NCBI GenBank assembly: GCA_028279875.1
Contig: JANQMU010000108.1
Location: 1-38,160, forward strand
Direction of reading: 5' to 3'
Source: Rhizobiaceae bacterium
GTDB lineage: Bacteria > Pseudomonadota > Alphaproteobacteria > Rhizobiales > Rhizobiaceae
Length of the DNA stretch: 38,160 bases
Shown here in pieces: positions 7,434-14,717 of this stretch. The notes below the pieces were generated by a model. That model saw nothing but the letters and a program-made list of their open reading frames with translations. It was not told where the DNA came from and did no database searches. Within the stretch, counting starts at the first letter, position 1; every line of letters starts with the position of its first letter. The translations under genes were made by a program, and so were the position numbers.

Positions 7434-8626
7434 CTGTGATCACCAGCGATCCTTTCAATGCGTTTCTCGACCTGTCAGGCCCCGAAATCCCAGCAAAACC
7501 CGGGGCACTGTCCGGCACCACCCTGGCAGTCAAGGATATTTTCGACGTCGCCGGCTATCCGACGGGGTGCGGCAATCCGCAAAAACTGGCCGAAAGCCGG
7601 CCCGCCGGGCACACCGCCTCTGCGGTTCAGGTTCTTCTCGACGCCGGCGCGCTATTCATCGGCAAGACCCAGACAGAAGAATTCGCTTTCTCGCTGACCG
7701 GCCACAACGCCCATTTCCCGCGCCCAATCAATCCGGCGGCACCGGACCGCATGACCGGTGGCTCGTCCTCCGGTTCCGTCGCCGCGGTGGCGGCCGGCCT
7801 CGCCGACATCGCCACCGGATCGGACACTGGCGGCTCGGTTCGTGCGCCGGCTTCCTATTGCGGCCTTGTCGGATTGCGCAGCAGCCATGGCGCCATCCCG
7901 CTCGACGGCACGATGCCGCTGTCGCCGAGTTTCGATGTCTTCGGCTGGTTCGCGCGGGACATGGATCTCTATCGTAAGGTTGCCGGCCTGTTTTTGAGCG
8001 GTGGCGACGGGGCGTTCCAAAACATCATGCGCCTGCCCGAACAGGAAGCGCTGGTGGCCGGCCCCGACGAGCAGCGCGCCTATGAAACGGCCCGCACGGC
8101 AGTCGAAGCCGTCGTCGGCGCCGCCAGTCCCGTGGCGCTAGCCAGCGCCGGTGTCGAAGAGCGCTACTGGTGCATGCGCCGGATCCAGGGCTACGAGGCC
8201 TGGCGCGAACACGGGGACTGGCTTTCCGCCGCCGACCGGCAGCTCGGGCCCGGCGTCAAGGAACGGTTCGAGTTCGGCCGGCAGGTGAGCGCCGAATCGC
8301 TGCAGGCCGACACGATCCTGCGCGAGGCCGTGCGCAACGAGTTGACGGACATCCTGGCCGATGACGGCCTTCTCATCTCCCCCACCGTGCCCGGCGCTGC
8401 GCCGCTCGCGGCCTCGACCTTCGCCGATGTGCAGGATTACCGCGAGCGCGCCCTGCGGCTGCTATGCGTGTCTGGCCTGACCGGCCTGCCGGAACTGACG
8501 CTGCCGCTGGCGACCGTCGGCGGAGCACCATTCGGCCTGTCGCTGACCGGCCCGCACGGCTCGGACCTTGCGCTGCTTGCCGTCGGGCAGCGGATTCTCG
8601 AAGCACAGACCGGAGCGATGGGCTGA
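7430..8626 (+). CDS. amidase (amidase signature family)
   Basis: A 398-residue amidase signature enzyme hydrolysing a carboxamide. It carries the Ser-cisSer-Lys triad: Lys35 in LAVKDIFDVAG, the glycine/serine loop GGSSSGS (110-116) with the cis-Ser near 112, and the nucleophile Ser136 in SDTGGSVRAPAS. The length is shorter than GatA (about 480) but typical of stand-alone amidases. ATG 7430 is chosen because homologues begin close to DPFNAF; an in-frame GTG at 7385 with weak SD would add 15 residues. Its stop overlaps the LysR gene start, so the regulator is translated with it. No gatB/gatC lies nearby, so a role in tRNA amidation is unlikely. The substrate is unknown. Confidence 0.85.
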   Translation: MTVITSDPFNAFLDLSGPEIPAKPGALSGTTLAVKDIFDVAGYPTGCGNPQKLAESRPAGHTASAVQVLLDAGALFIGKTQTEEFAFSLTGHNAHFPRPINPAAPDRMTGGSSSGSVAAVAAGLADIATGSDTGGSVRAPASYCGLVGLRSSHGAIPLDGTMPLSPSFDVFGWFARDMDLYRKVAGLFLSGGDGAFQNIMRLPEQEALVAGPDEQRAYETARTAVEAVVGAASPVALASAGVEERYWCMRRIQGYEAWREHGDWLSAADRQLGPGVKERFEFGRQVSAESLQADTILREAVRNELTDILADDGLLISPTVPGAAPLAASTFADVQDYRERALRLLCVSGLTGLPELTLPLATVGGAPFGLSLTGPHGSDLALLAVGQRILEAQTGAMG

Positions 8627-9531
8627 TGGACACGCTGACCCGCATTCGCGCCTTTATCGACGTGGTCGAGGCGGAGGGCTTTTCCGCCGCCGCTCGAAGG
8701 AACGGCCGCTCCAAGGCGCTGCTGTCGAAATATGTGCGTGAACTGGAAGACGATCTCGGCGCGCTGCTGCTGAACCGCACAACCCGCCAGTTCTCGCTGA
8801 CCGAGGCCGGCCATACTTACTATCGCACTGCCTCCGACATTCTCAAAGAGATCGACAACCTCGCTGATCTCGTGCGTGAATCCAATCGTGACCTGAAGGG
8901 CACGGTCCGCGTCTCAGCGCCGCGTACATTCACCGATGCCGGCGTCGGCCATTCGATGATCGATTTCGCGCTTGCCAATCCGGAAATCAAGCTGGAGATC
9001 ACCTCCGAAGACCGGTTTGTCGACCTGGTGGAAGAAGGCTTCGATGTCGCCATCCGCATCACCAAACTGACGGATTCGAGCCTGATCGCCCGCAAGCTGG
9101 CGCCCTTTAAGGTCTATGTCTGCGCCAGCCCGGATTTCCTCAAGAAATATCCGAAGCTGAAACGACCGGCGGACCTTGCCGGCGTGCCCTGCATCACCGA
9201 CACCAACCACCGGTCGCTCAGCAACTGGCAGTTCCGGGGCGACAACGACACGATCGAGACCGTTTCGGTCAGCGGTCCGATGGAGGTCAACAGCCCCTCC
9301 GCCAGCATGCAGGCCACCAAGGCCGGGCTCGGCGTCTCCATGCTGCCGGATTTCATCGCCTGCCCCCTGATCGAAAGCGGCGACATCGTCCCGCTCTTCG
9401 AAGACCGCCTGCTCGACACGGCCGGCATTTACGCCGTCTATCCGCATCGCCGCTACCTGCCCGCCAAGGTCCGCGCCTTTGTCGATTTCCTCGCCGTCTG
9501 GTTCAAGAAGAACGCCGGCTACTGCAATTGA
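8626..9531 (+). CDS. LysR-family transcriptional regulator
   Basis: A 301-residue LysR-type regulator. The N-terminal winged HTH spans about residues 1-60 (LTRIRAFIDVVEAEGFSAAA... LLNRTTRQFSLTEAG) and is followed by a linker helix and a periplasmic-binding-like effector domain from about residue 90 (LKGTVRVSAPRTF). The sequence resembles the CrgA/DsdC-like subgroup, where the effector domain begins with a G-T-V-R-V-S-A-P motif. ATG 8626 overlaps the amidase stop (TGATG). Co-transcription with the amidase is unusual for LysR genes, which are more often divergent from their targets, and suggests a feedback unit. The gene ends 13 bases from the convergent SDR gene. Confidence 0.9.
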   Translation: MDTLTRIRAFIDVVEAEGFSAAARRNGRSKALLSKYVRELEDDLGALLLNRTTRQFSLTEAGHTYYRTASDILKEIDNLADLVRESNRDLKGTVRVSAPRTFTDAGVGHSMIDFALANPEIKLEITSEDRFVDLVEEGFDVAIRITKLTDSSLIARKLAPFKVYVCASPDFLKKYPKLKRPADLAGVPCITDTNHRSLSNWQFRGDNDTIETVSVSGPMEVNSPSASMQATKAGLGVSMLPDFIACPLIESGDIVPLFEDRLLDTAGIYAVYPHRRYLPAKVRAFVDFLAVWFKKNAGYCN

Positions 9532-9544
9532 TGCGGCCGGGCCG

Positions 9545-10324
9545 TCAAACCCCGATATGCGCCGTCAGGCCGCCATCGATGAGATAGTCGCCGCCGGTGC
9601 AGAAGCCGGCGCGGTCGCTCGCGAGAAACGCGATCAGTTCGCTGGTTTCGTCGATCGTGCCGACACGGCCCATGGGATGCGCTTCGCCAAAGGAGGCGAT
9701 GGTTTCCTCGATCGGATTGCCGGCGCCGGCAATCTGCTGGGCGGCAAATTCCAACAGCGGCGTGCGCACCGAGCCGGGGCTCACCGAGTTCACCCGGATA
9801 TTGTCCCTGGCGCAATCCACCGCCATCGCCCGGGTCAGGGCATGAACCGCGCCCTTGGTGGTGGCATAGGCCAGGACATTGTTCTGGTTCGAATGCCCCT
9901 GCACCGACGCCACATGGATGATCGACCCGCCCCCGCGCGGCTTCATCAGACCATAGGCATGGTGGGATGTCAGGAAGCAGGAGCGCAGATTGATGTTCAT
10001 CACCCGGTCCCAGTGGGCCACATCCGTGGTCTCGATGGTGCCGTAGGTCTGGATCGCGGCGGCATTGACCAGAATGTCGATACCGCCGGCCTGCGCGCCG
10101 ACATCCCCCATCCAGGCGGCAACCTGCTCCTCCTCGGCCACATCGACCCTGTCCACACGCAGCCGCAACCCCCTTGCCTGCTCCACTGCGGCCGCATTGT
10201 GTTCGGCATCGATACCGCCCAGAAACACCTGCGCCCCGTCCCGCGCCAGTTTCATGGCCGCCGCCAGTCCGATACCGCTTGAGCCGGTGACCACCGCGAC
10301 CTTTCCGTCAAATTCGCCCGTCAC
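9545..10324 (-). CDS. SDR-family NAD(P)-dependent oxidoreductase
   Basis: A 259-residue classical short-chain dehydrogenase. It has the cofactor loop TGSSGIG (13-19), NAAA (87-90), and catalytic Ser140, Tyr153 and Lys157 (AYATTKGA). The C-terminal GGDYLIDGG is typical of sugar-alcohol and aldose dehydrogenases of this family. It lies 15 bases downstream of the second UxuA-like gene and is surely in the same operon. Two roles fit the setting: reduction of fructuronate to mannonate in place of the longer UxuB, or oxidation of a free hexose to its lactone feeding the SMP-30 lactonase encoded in the divergent unit. The sequence does not decide between them. Confidence 0.87.
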   Translation of the reverse strand: MTGEFDGKVAVVTGSSGIGLAAAMKLARDGAQVFLGGIDAEHNAAAVEQARGLRLRVDRVDVAEEEQVAAWMGDVGAQAGGIDILVNAAAIQTYGTIETTDVAHWDRVMNINLRSCFLTSHHAYGLMKPRGGGSIIHVASVQGHSNQNNVLAYATTKGAVHALTRAMAVDCARDNIRVNSVSPGSVRTPLLEFAAQQIAGAGNPIEETIASFGEAHPMGRVGTIDETSELIAFLASDRAGFCTGGDYLIDGGLTAHIGV

Positions 10325-10339
10325 AATGGATTCCTCCGT

Positions 10340-11392
10340 TCACGCCGCGCCGGCGATCAGCGCCTTCATATATCCGATGGCAAAGGCCTTGCCGGCGTGC
10401 CACGGGGCGCCGCATTCAAGTTCCGGCGTATGATCCGGGATCAGAACGCCCTGATAATCGTTTTCCTTGAGAATACGGATGATCCGCGCCATGTCGATAT
10501 CGCCCTCATCGATGAAAACCTCGTAATAATTGGGCACCTTTCCCAGCACGTTGCGAAAGTGGATGTATCCGATCCTGTCGCGCCGCGCGAATTCGGCCAC
10601 CGTTTCGTAAATGTCTCCATCGGCCATCTCCTGCAGGCAGCCGAGGCAAAGCTCCGCCTTGTTGGCCGCCGAGTCGCGGATTGCAAAGGCACGCCGGTAA
10701 GCATCGTGGGAATTGATCAGCTTCGCCGTCCGCCGCAGAGCATCCACGGGCGGATCGTCGGGATGCGCCGCAAGGACCACGCCCGCCTCTTCGGCAACCG
10801 GAACCAGTTCGTTCAGGAACCGTTCGTACCGGTCCCATATCTGCGCATGCGAGATCGGCGCAAGCACGCCGGGTCCAATGGTTTCGCGAAAGGCCATGTT
10901 CCAGGCCATGCCTTCTGGAATGGCCTCCTCGGGATCAAGTTTCGACAGGTCGAAACCGACCGACATCGCCCCGCCGCGCGCAAACGGGCCGCGCTTCCAG
11001 CCCCATACGCCGACCGCCGAGAAATTGTAGCCGATGCAGGGGACGCCGGCCGCCCCGGCCGCACGCACGATGCGCTTGAGATGGGCCATCTGTTCGTCGC
11101 GCTTCGGACCATCCAGCAACACGTCATGCCAGTGACCGACCGAGAAGTTTTCAACCGCCGCGAGTTTCAACTCATGCCGGGCGAGATCGTCGATCAGATT
11201 GCGGAAGGTGTCCTCCGTCCAGTCATCCGACCGGCTCAAACCCCAACTGCTGTCATGGTCGTCCGCGAGCCGCGGATTGCCGGAAAAATATCCTTCGAGA
11301 TGCGCCACGACATGGGTGACGCCAAGCTGTTGCGCAAATCTGTAATGGGCGTCGTTCAGCATTTCTCGATAAAGGCCCAATCCGATCTTCAT
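10340..11392 (-). CDS. divergent UxuA-like mannonate dehydratase family protein
   Basis: A 350-residue TIM-barrel protein related to UxuA but clearly different from the canonical copy next to it. Metal-ligand segments are kept: AAHPDDPP, a Cys in LCLGCLQEM, IHFRN and IPDHTPE align with HPDDPP, CTGS, HLR and MRPDHG of UxuA. Missing or changed are the N-terminal W-R-W-Y-G-P start, the CTGS serine, and the Met-Arg before the last Asp-His. It begins MKIGLGLYREMLNDAHYRFA, like xylose-isomerase-type TIM barrels. The gene starts 39 bases after uxuA and ends 15 before the SDR gene, so all three are one operon. It probably dehydrates or epimerises a different acid sugar; that is inference. Confidence 0.8.
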   Translation of the reverse strand: MKIGLGLYREMLNDAHYRFAQQLGVTHVVAHLEGYFSGNPRLADDHDSSWGLSRSDDWTEDTFRNLIDDLARHELKLAAVENFSVGHWHDVLLDGPKRDEQMAHLKRIVRAAGAAGVPCIGYNFSAVGVWGWKRGPFARGGAMSVGFDLSKLDPEEAIPEGMAWNMAFRETIGPGVLAPISHAQIWDRYERFLNELVPVAEEAGVVLAAHPDDPPVDALRRTAKLINSHDAYRRAFAIRDSAANKAELCLGCLQEMADGDIYETVAEFARRDRIGYIHFRNVLGKVPNYYEVFIDEGDIDMARIIRILKENDYQGVLIPDHTPELECGAPWHAGKAFAIGYMKALIAGAA

Positions 11393-11431
11393 GGCGTTCC
11401 TTCCTTGTTGCAGCCCAGAGAGACGGTGGGA

Positions 11432-12610
11432 TCAGACACGCAGCGCTTCCAGCGTGCGAATGACGCCCCGCAATTCGGCCAGCCCCTTCAGCCGTCCGAT
11501 CGCCGAATAGCCCGGATTGGTTTGCTTGTGCATGTCGTCCAGCAGAAGGTGGCCGTGATCGGGCCGCATCGGGATTTCCCAATCCGGACGGCCGTCCTTC
11601 TTCCGCCGGCATTCCTCTTCCAGAAGAAGCGAGACCACCGCGATCATATCGACATCCCCGTCAAGGTGATCGGACTCAAAGAACGAACCGTTCGCCTGAC
11701 GCCGGACACTGCGCAAATGAGCAAAGTGAATACGGTCGGCAAACATCCGGACCATCGACGGAAGATCGTTGTCGCCGCGCGCGGCAAGCGATCCGGTGCA
11801 CAGGGTCATACCGTTGGCGGGCGAGGGAATGGCATCGAATATCGCATGGAAGTCTTCCGCCCGGCTGACGACCCGCGGCAGGCCGAACAGGGAAAAGGGC
11901 GGGTCGTCGGGATGGATGCAGAGCCGCGCGCCGACGCTTTCGGCAACCGGAACAACCGCTTCCAGAAAGGCGATCAGATTGGCCCGGAGCCGGGCATCGT
12001 CGATGGCTGCATAGTCGGCAATCGCGTCCCGGATACTGGCGCGGTCATGGGAAAGCTCGGATCCCGGCAGGCCGGCGATGATGGTCTGCTCAAGGGCGGC
12101 AATCGTCGCTTCGGACAATGCGGCCATCCGCGCTTCGGCCTCGCGGACAACGTCATCGCCATAGCTTTGCGCCGCCCCCGCGCGGCCGAGCACGAAGAGA
12201 TCATAGGCCGCGAAATCAATCGCATCGAACCGCAATGCAAGGCCGCCATTGGGCGCCGGATAACGCAGATCCGTGCGGACCCAGTCGACGACCGGCATGA
12301 AATTGTAGCAGATCGTCCTGATTCCGGCGTCCGCCAGGTTACGGATCGTCTGAGCATAGCAGGCAATAGGGTCCGCTGCTCCGGGCGTCCCCAGCTTGAT
12401 GGCCGGATGGACCGGAATGCTCTCGACGACCATCCATGACAATCCGCCCCGTTCGATCTCGGTCTTGCGTCGCGCGATATCGGCGGGCGGCCACACCTGT
12501 CCGTCGTAAATGTCGTGCAAGGCTGTCACCACGCCACGGGCTCCCGCCTGGCGGACGTGGTCCAACAAGACCGGATCATCTGGGCCATACCACCGCCACG
12601 ACTGCAGCAT
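11432..12610 (-). CDS. uxuA: D-mannonate dehydratase UxuA
   Basis: A 392-residue protein that follows the E. coli UxuA sequence, as I recall it, almost end to end. UxuA dehydrates D-mannonate to 2-keto-3-deoxygluconate using Mn or Fe. Recognisable blocks: SWRWYGPDDP at the start, GVVTALHDI, CYNFMPVVDWVRTDL, IIAGLPGSE, IHPDDPPFSLFGLPR, LCTGSLAARGDND, FAHLRS, the Arg-rich LEEECRRKKDGRPD, IPMRPDHGHLLLDD and NPGYSAIGRLKGLAELRG. The start is ATG 12610 (M-L-Q-S-W-R-W); the 36 codons upstream to 12718 run through operator sequence and were excluded. It is first gene of a leftward operon with the UxuA-like and SDR genes, behind two operator copies. Confidence 0.93.
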   Translation of the reverse strand: MLQSWRWYGPDDPVLLDHVRQAGARGVVTALHDIYDGQVWPPADIARRKTEIERGGLSWMVVESIPVHPAIKLGTPGAADPIACYAQTIRNLADAGIRTICYNFMPVVDWVRTDLRYPAPNGGLALRFDAIDFAAYDLFVLGRAGAAQSYGDDVVREAEARMAALSEATIAALEQTIIAGLPGSELSHDRASIRDAIADYAAIDDARLRANLIAFLEAVVPVAESVGARLCIHPDDPPFSLFGLPRVVSRAEDFHAIFDAIPSPANGMTLCTGSLAARGDNDLPSMVRMFADRIHFAHLRSVRRQANGSFFESDHLDGDVDMIAVVSLLLEEECRRKKDGRPDWEIPMRPDHGHLLLDDMHKQTNPGYSAIGRLKGLAELRGVIRTLEALRV

Positions 12611-12651
12611 ATTACAAAAATCTCCGCTTTTGACGAGGCAATCATCATGCT

Positions 12652-12686
12652 TTGGACCAACAATTTCAAGCGATTTGTTGGTCCAA
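12652..12686 (-). promoter_or_regulatory. paired FadR/GntR-type operators in front of uxuA
   Basis: TTGGACCAACAA (12652-12663) and its exact reverse complement TTGTTGGTCCAA (12675-12686) form a perfect 12-bp inverted repeat with an 11-bp spacer, centred about 59 bases upstream of the uxuA ATG. Each arm contains the TGGwCCAACA core expected of FadR-subfamily regulators (TGGT-N-ACCA-like half-symmetry). The spacing would place two dimers about two helical turns apart. The FadR-type gene next door is the obvious binder. Confidence 0.65.
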
Positions 12687-12814
12687 TTTGACCGATCGCG
12701 TGTTATTGAAGGTACCAAAATTCACTAAAATGGAAATTATCCTATTGTTTATATTTGAATTTTCTTAAATCCTAAAAAGAGCTTGATTTACACAGCAAGG
12801 CGCGCGACACTTGT
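12687..12814. promoter_or_regulatory. AT-rich divergent control region
   Basis: This 128-base stretch between the operators is the most AT-rich part of the window (runs such as AATTTTCTTAAATCCTAAAAA). It separates the leftward uxuA operon from the rightward regulator and transporter genes. TTGATT at 12783-12788 could be a rightward -35 box, though the -10 position 17 bases later (GACACT) is poor. I see no gene in it. Confidence 0.45.
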
Positions 12815-12828
12815 CTGGTCCAACAAAT
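12815..12828 (+). promoter_or_regulatory. third operator copy, in front of the FadR-type gene
   Basis: CTGGTCCAACAAAT matches the two sites before uxuA (consensus wTGGwCCAACAAwT read in the same sense). It ends 14 bases before the regulator ATG, near the expected transcription start, where a bound protein would block its own gene. This supports autoregulation plus joint control of both divergent units. Confidence 0.6.
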
Positions 12829-12842
12829 AGGCCGAGCGACGC

Positions 12843-13586
12843 ATGACAGCGCACCCGACTACCGATGCCCCGCAGGCCCTGCCCAGGGACCCCAGCGCCG
12901 TGGACACGGTGGTTCAGGGGATCAAGGTCCTGATTCAGGAAAACGGACTGACGGTCGGTGATCAGCTGCCTTCGGAACGCGAGCTCGGCGAAAGATTCAA
13001 CGCCGCCCGAAACACCGTCCGCGAGGCGGTGCGGATTTTGAAGGCGTACGGTGTCGTCGATGTCCGCCCCAAGATCGGCGCGGTCATCGTCAACCGGCAT
13101 CTGGATGCCGTACTCGATCTCTTCTCCTTCCAGCTGACCATCTCCCGCGAAACCTTTCTGGATATTCAGGGCTTCCGGAAGCTCATCGAAGTGGGCTCGG
13201 TCGACGCACTGCTGAACCGCGCGACCAATGCCGATATCGGCGAACTGACACGGGTCAACAACGCCATTTTGGAAGCAAAATCGGTGGAGGAGGCCGCCCG
13301 GCGCGATTTCGAGTTTCACAGCGCCCTGCTGGCCATTGCCGGCAACAAGACCGTGCTGGACGTCTATAATTCGATGAAGCCGATCATCATGCGGCTGATG
13401 GAAACCGGCAAGGCCACCGACGGCCTCCAGGGCACCCATGACACCCATGCCCGGATTCTCGATGCCTTGGCGCAGCGCGACCGCCTGGCCTTCAAGTACC
13501 AGATGTCCACGCATCTCGATCACGGCCTGAATTTCATCGACCAGACCGTCGGCGGCAAGCCCATGTCGTCCCGGCAAGCCCCATGA
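12843..13586 (+). CDS. FadR-subfamily GntR transcriptional regulator
   Basis: A 247-residue regulator. A GntR winged HTH covers about residues 20-85 (LPSERELGERFNAARNTVREAVRILKAYGVV), and an all-helical FCD ligand domain follows. The FCD metal site is complete: Asp155 and His159 (DFEFH), His202 (THARIL) and His224 (STHLDHG). FCD regulators commonly sense small organic acids, including uronates and aldonates (UxuR, ExuR, GntR types). It lies between the uxuA operon and the transporter genes, with matching operators on both sides, so it very likely represses the whole locus until a pathway acid appears. The SD before ATG 12843 is weak. The inducer is inferred from context only. Confidence 0.88.
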   Translation: MTAHPTTDAPQALPRDPSAVDTVVQGIKVLIQENGLTVGDQLPSERELGERFNAARNTVREAVRILKAYGVVDVRPKIGAVIVNRHLDAVLDLFSFQLTISRETFLDIQGFRKLIEVGSVDALLNRATNADIGELTRVNNAILEAKSVEEAARRDFEFHSALLAIAGNKTVLDVYNSMKPIIMRLMETGKATDGLQGTHDTHARILDALAQRDRLAFKYQMSTHLDHGLNFIDQTVGGKPMSSRQAP

Positions 13587-13623
13587 CGACCACCGCGGGC
13601 GGCAATCGCTCCGGCAACCATAC

Positions 13624-13640
13624 CGCCCGGGAACCGGGCG
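13624..13640 (+). repeat. hairpin before the binding-protein gene
   Basis: CGCCCGG-GAA-CCGGGCG is a perfect 7-bp GC-only stem with a three-base loop, ending about ten bases before the AAGGAGG SD of the next gene. There is no T-run, so it is not a standard terminator. It could stabilise the 5' end of the binding-protein message or weaken readthrough from the regulator gene. Confidence 0.45.
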
Positions 13641-13662
13641 AAATCACAAGGAGGAAAACCAA

Positions 13663-14631
13663 ATGAAACGACTGGGAAAGCTGACGAGACTGCTTATTGC
13701 GTCGAGCGTGGCGGGCCTGTTGACGGCGCCGGCCATGTCGGACGATCTGACCGTGGCCAGCGTCGTCTTCCAGCAGGATCAGTTCTTCAGAACGATCCAG
13801 ATGGGCATGAACGCCGCGGCGGATGCCGCCGGCGCCACCCTGCTTGAAGGCAATTCGGATTCCAAACCGGAAAAGGAAATCAGCCTGATCGACACCTATA
13901 TTGCCCGCGGCGTCGATGCCATCGTCATTTCGCCGGTGTCCAAGGTGGCCTCGATCCCGGCGCTCAAGCGCGCCAAGGACAACGGCATTTTCATCGTCAC
14001 CTACAATTCCACCATCGACGATCCGAGCATTCCGGTGTCCTATCTGAACTCCAAACAGCGCGATCTCGGCAACACCACCGGCAAGCTGGCGGCGAAATTT
14101 ATCGCCGACAAGATGGGCGGGTCGGTCAAGGTCGCGACCCTCGGCTTCAAGGCCCTGTTGCCGGAAATCTCGGCCGACCGGGTCGACGGCTTCCTTGAAG
14201 AGGCTGAAAAAGGCGGAACGGTCGATGTCGTCTCGCAGCAGGACGCCTGGCTCGCCGAGAAGGCCGTTCAGGTTGCCGGCGACATCATCACGGCCAATCC
14301 CGACGTGAATATCATCTATGCGGCCAATGAGGGCGGCACGGTGGGCGCGGTCCAGGCGGTCCGCAACGCCGGCAAGCAGGGCGAGATCTTCGTCTTCGGC
14401 GTCGACGGAACCGAACAGCTCGTCAGCTTCCTTCTGGACGATGACAATGTTCTGCAGGCGGTGACGGCGCAGCAGCCCTATGTGATGGGCGAAATGGCGG
14501 TGAACGCGGCAGTGGCGGCCGCCAAGGGCGAGACTGTCGACAAGACGGTCATCGTGCCGGTCCTCGGACTGTCGCGCACCGACAAGCCGGCTGTCGAGGA
14601 ATTCCAGGCCTATCTTCGCTCGTTGAAATAG
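13663..14631 (+). CDS. ribose-type ABC transporter substrate-binding protein
   Basis: A 322-residue periplasmic sugar-binding protein of the RbsB/CUT2 class. The signal peptide is clear: basic MKRLGKLTR, a hydrophobic core, and likely cleavage after a motif like APAMS near residue 26. The mature part has the two-lobe pattern (LTVASVVFQQDQFFRTIQMG; ARGVDAIVISPVSKVASIP; IIYAANEGGTVGAVQAVRNAG; VFGVDGTEQ). SD AAGGAGG at perfect spacing marks ATG 13663. It is the first gene of the importer, flanked by GC-rich hairpins on both sides, consistent with higher expression than the ATPase and permease. CUT2 importers usually carry neutral monosaccharides; the specific sugar is unknown. Confidence 0.9.
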   Translation: MKRLGKLTRLLIASSVAGLLTAPAMSDDLTVASVVFQQDQFFRTIQMGMNAAADAAGATLLEGNSDSKPEKEISLIDTYIARGVDAIVISPVSKVASIPALKRAKDNGIFIVTYNSTIDDPSIPVSYLNSKQRDLGNTTGKLAAKFIADKMGGSVKVATLGFKALLPEISADRVDGFLEEAEKGGTVDVVSQQDAWLAEKAVQVAGDIITANPDVNIIYAANEGGTVGAVQAVRNAGKQGEIFVFGVDGTEQLVSFLLDDDNVLQAVTAQQPYVMGEMAVNAAVAAAKGETVDKTVIVPVLGLSRTDKPAVEEFQAYLRSLK

Positions 14632-14649
14632 TCGTTCCGATGAACAGGT

Positions 14650-14674
14650 CCGGGGCTGCACGATGTGGCCCCGG
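14650..14674 (+). repeat. intergenic hairpin after the binding-protein gene
   Basis: CCGGGGC (14650-14656) pairs with GCCCCGG (14668-14674), and the interior adds CAC-GAT-GTG, giving a two-part stem of 10 bp with a small bulge. It sits in the 86-base gap between the binding-protein and ATPase genes. Such stem-loops commonly protect the upstream message from 3' exonucleases and uncouple expression of later genes. No T-run follows. Confidence 0.5.
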
Positions 14675-14717
14675 GCGCTAGGCTGTGGTCTTCGCAGCGA
14701 CAGCAACGGGCAACATC

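Noticed and set aside
10397..12439. 680-codon rightward frame opposite the two uxuA-type genes
   Set aside because: Antisense shadow: it covers two well-recognised leftward genes and shows no motif of its own or ribosome site.
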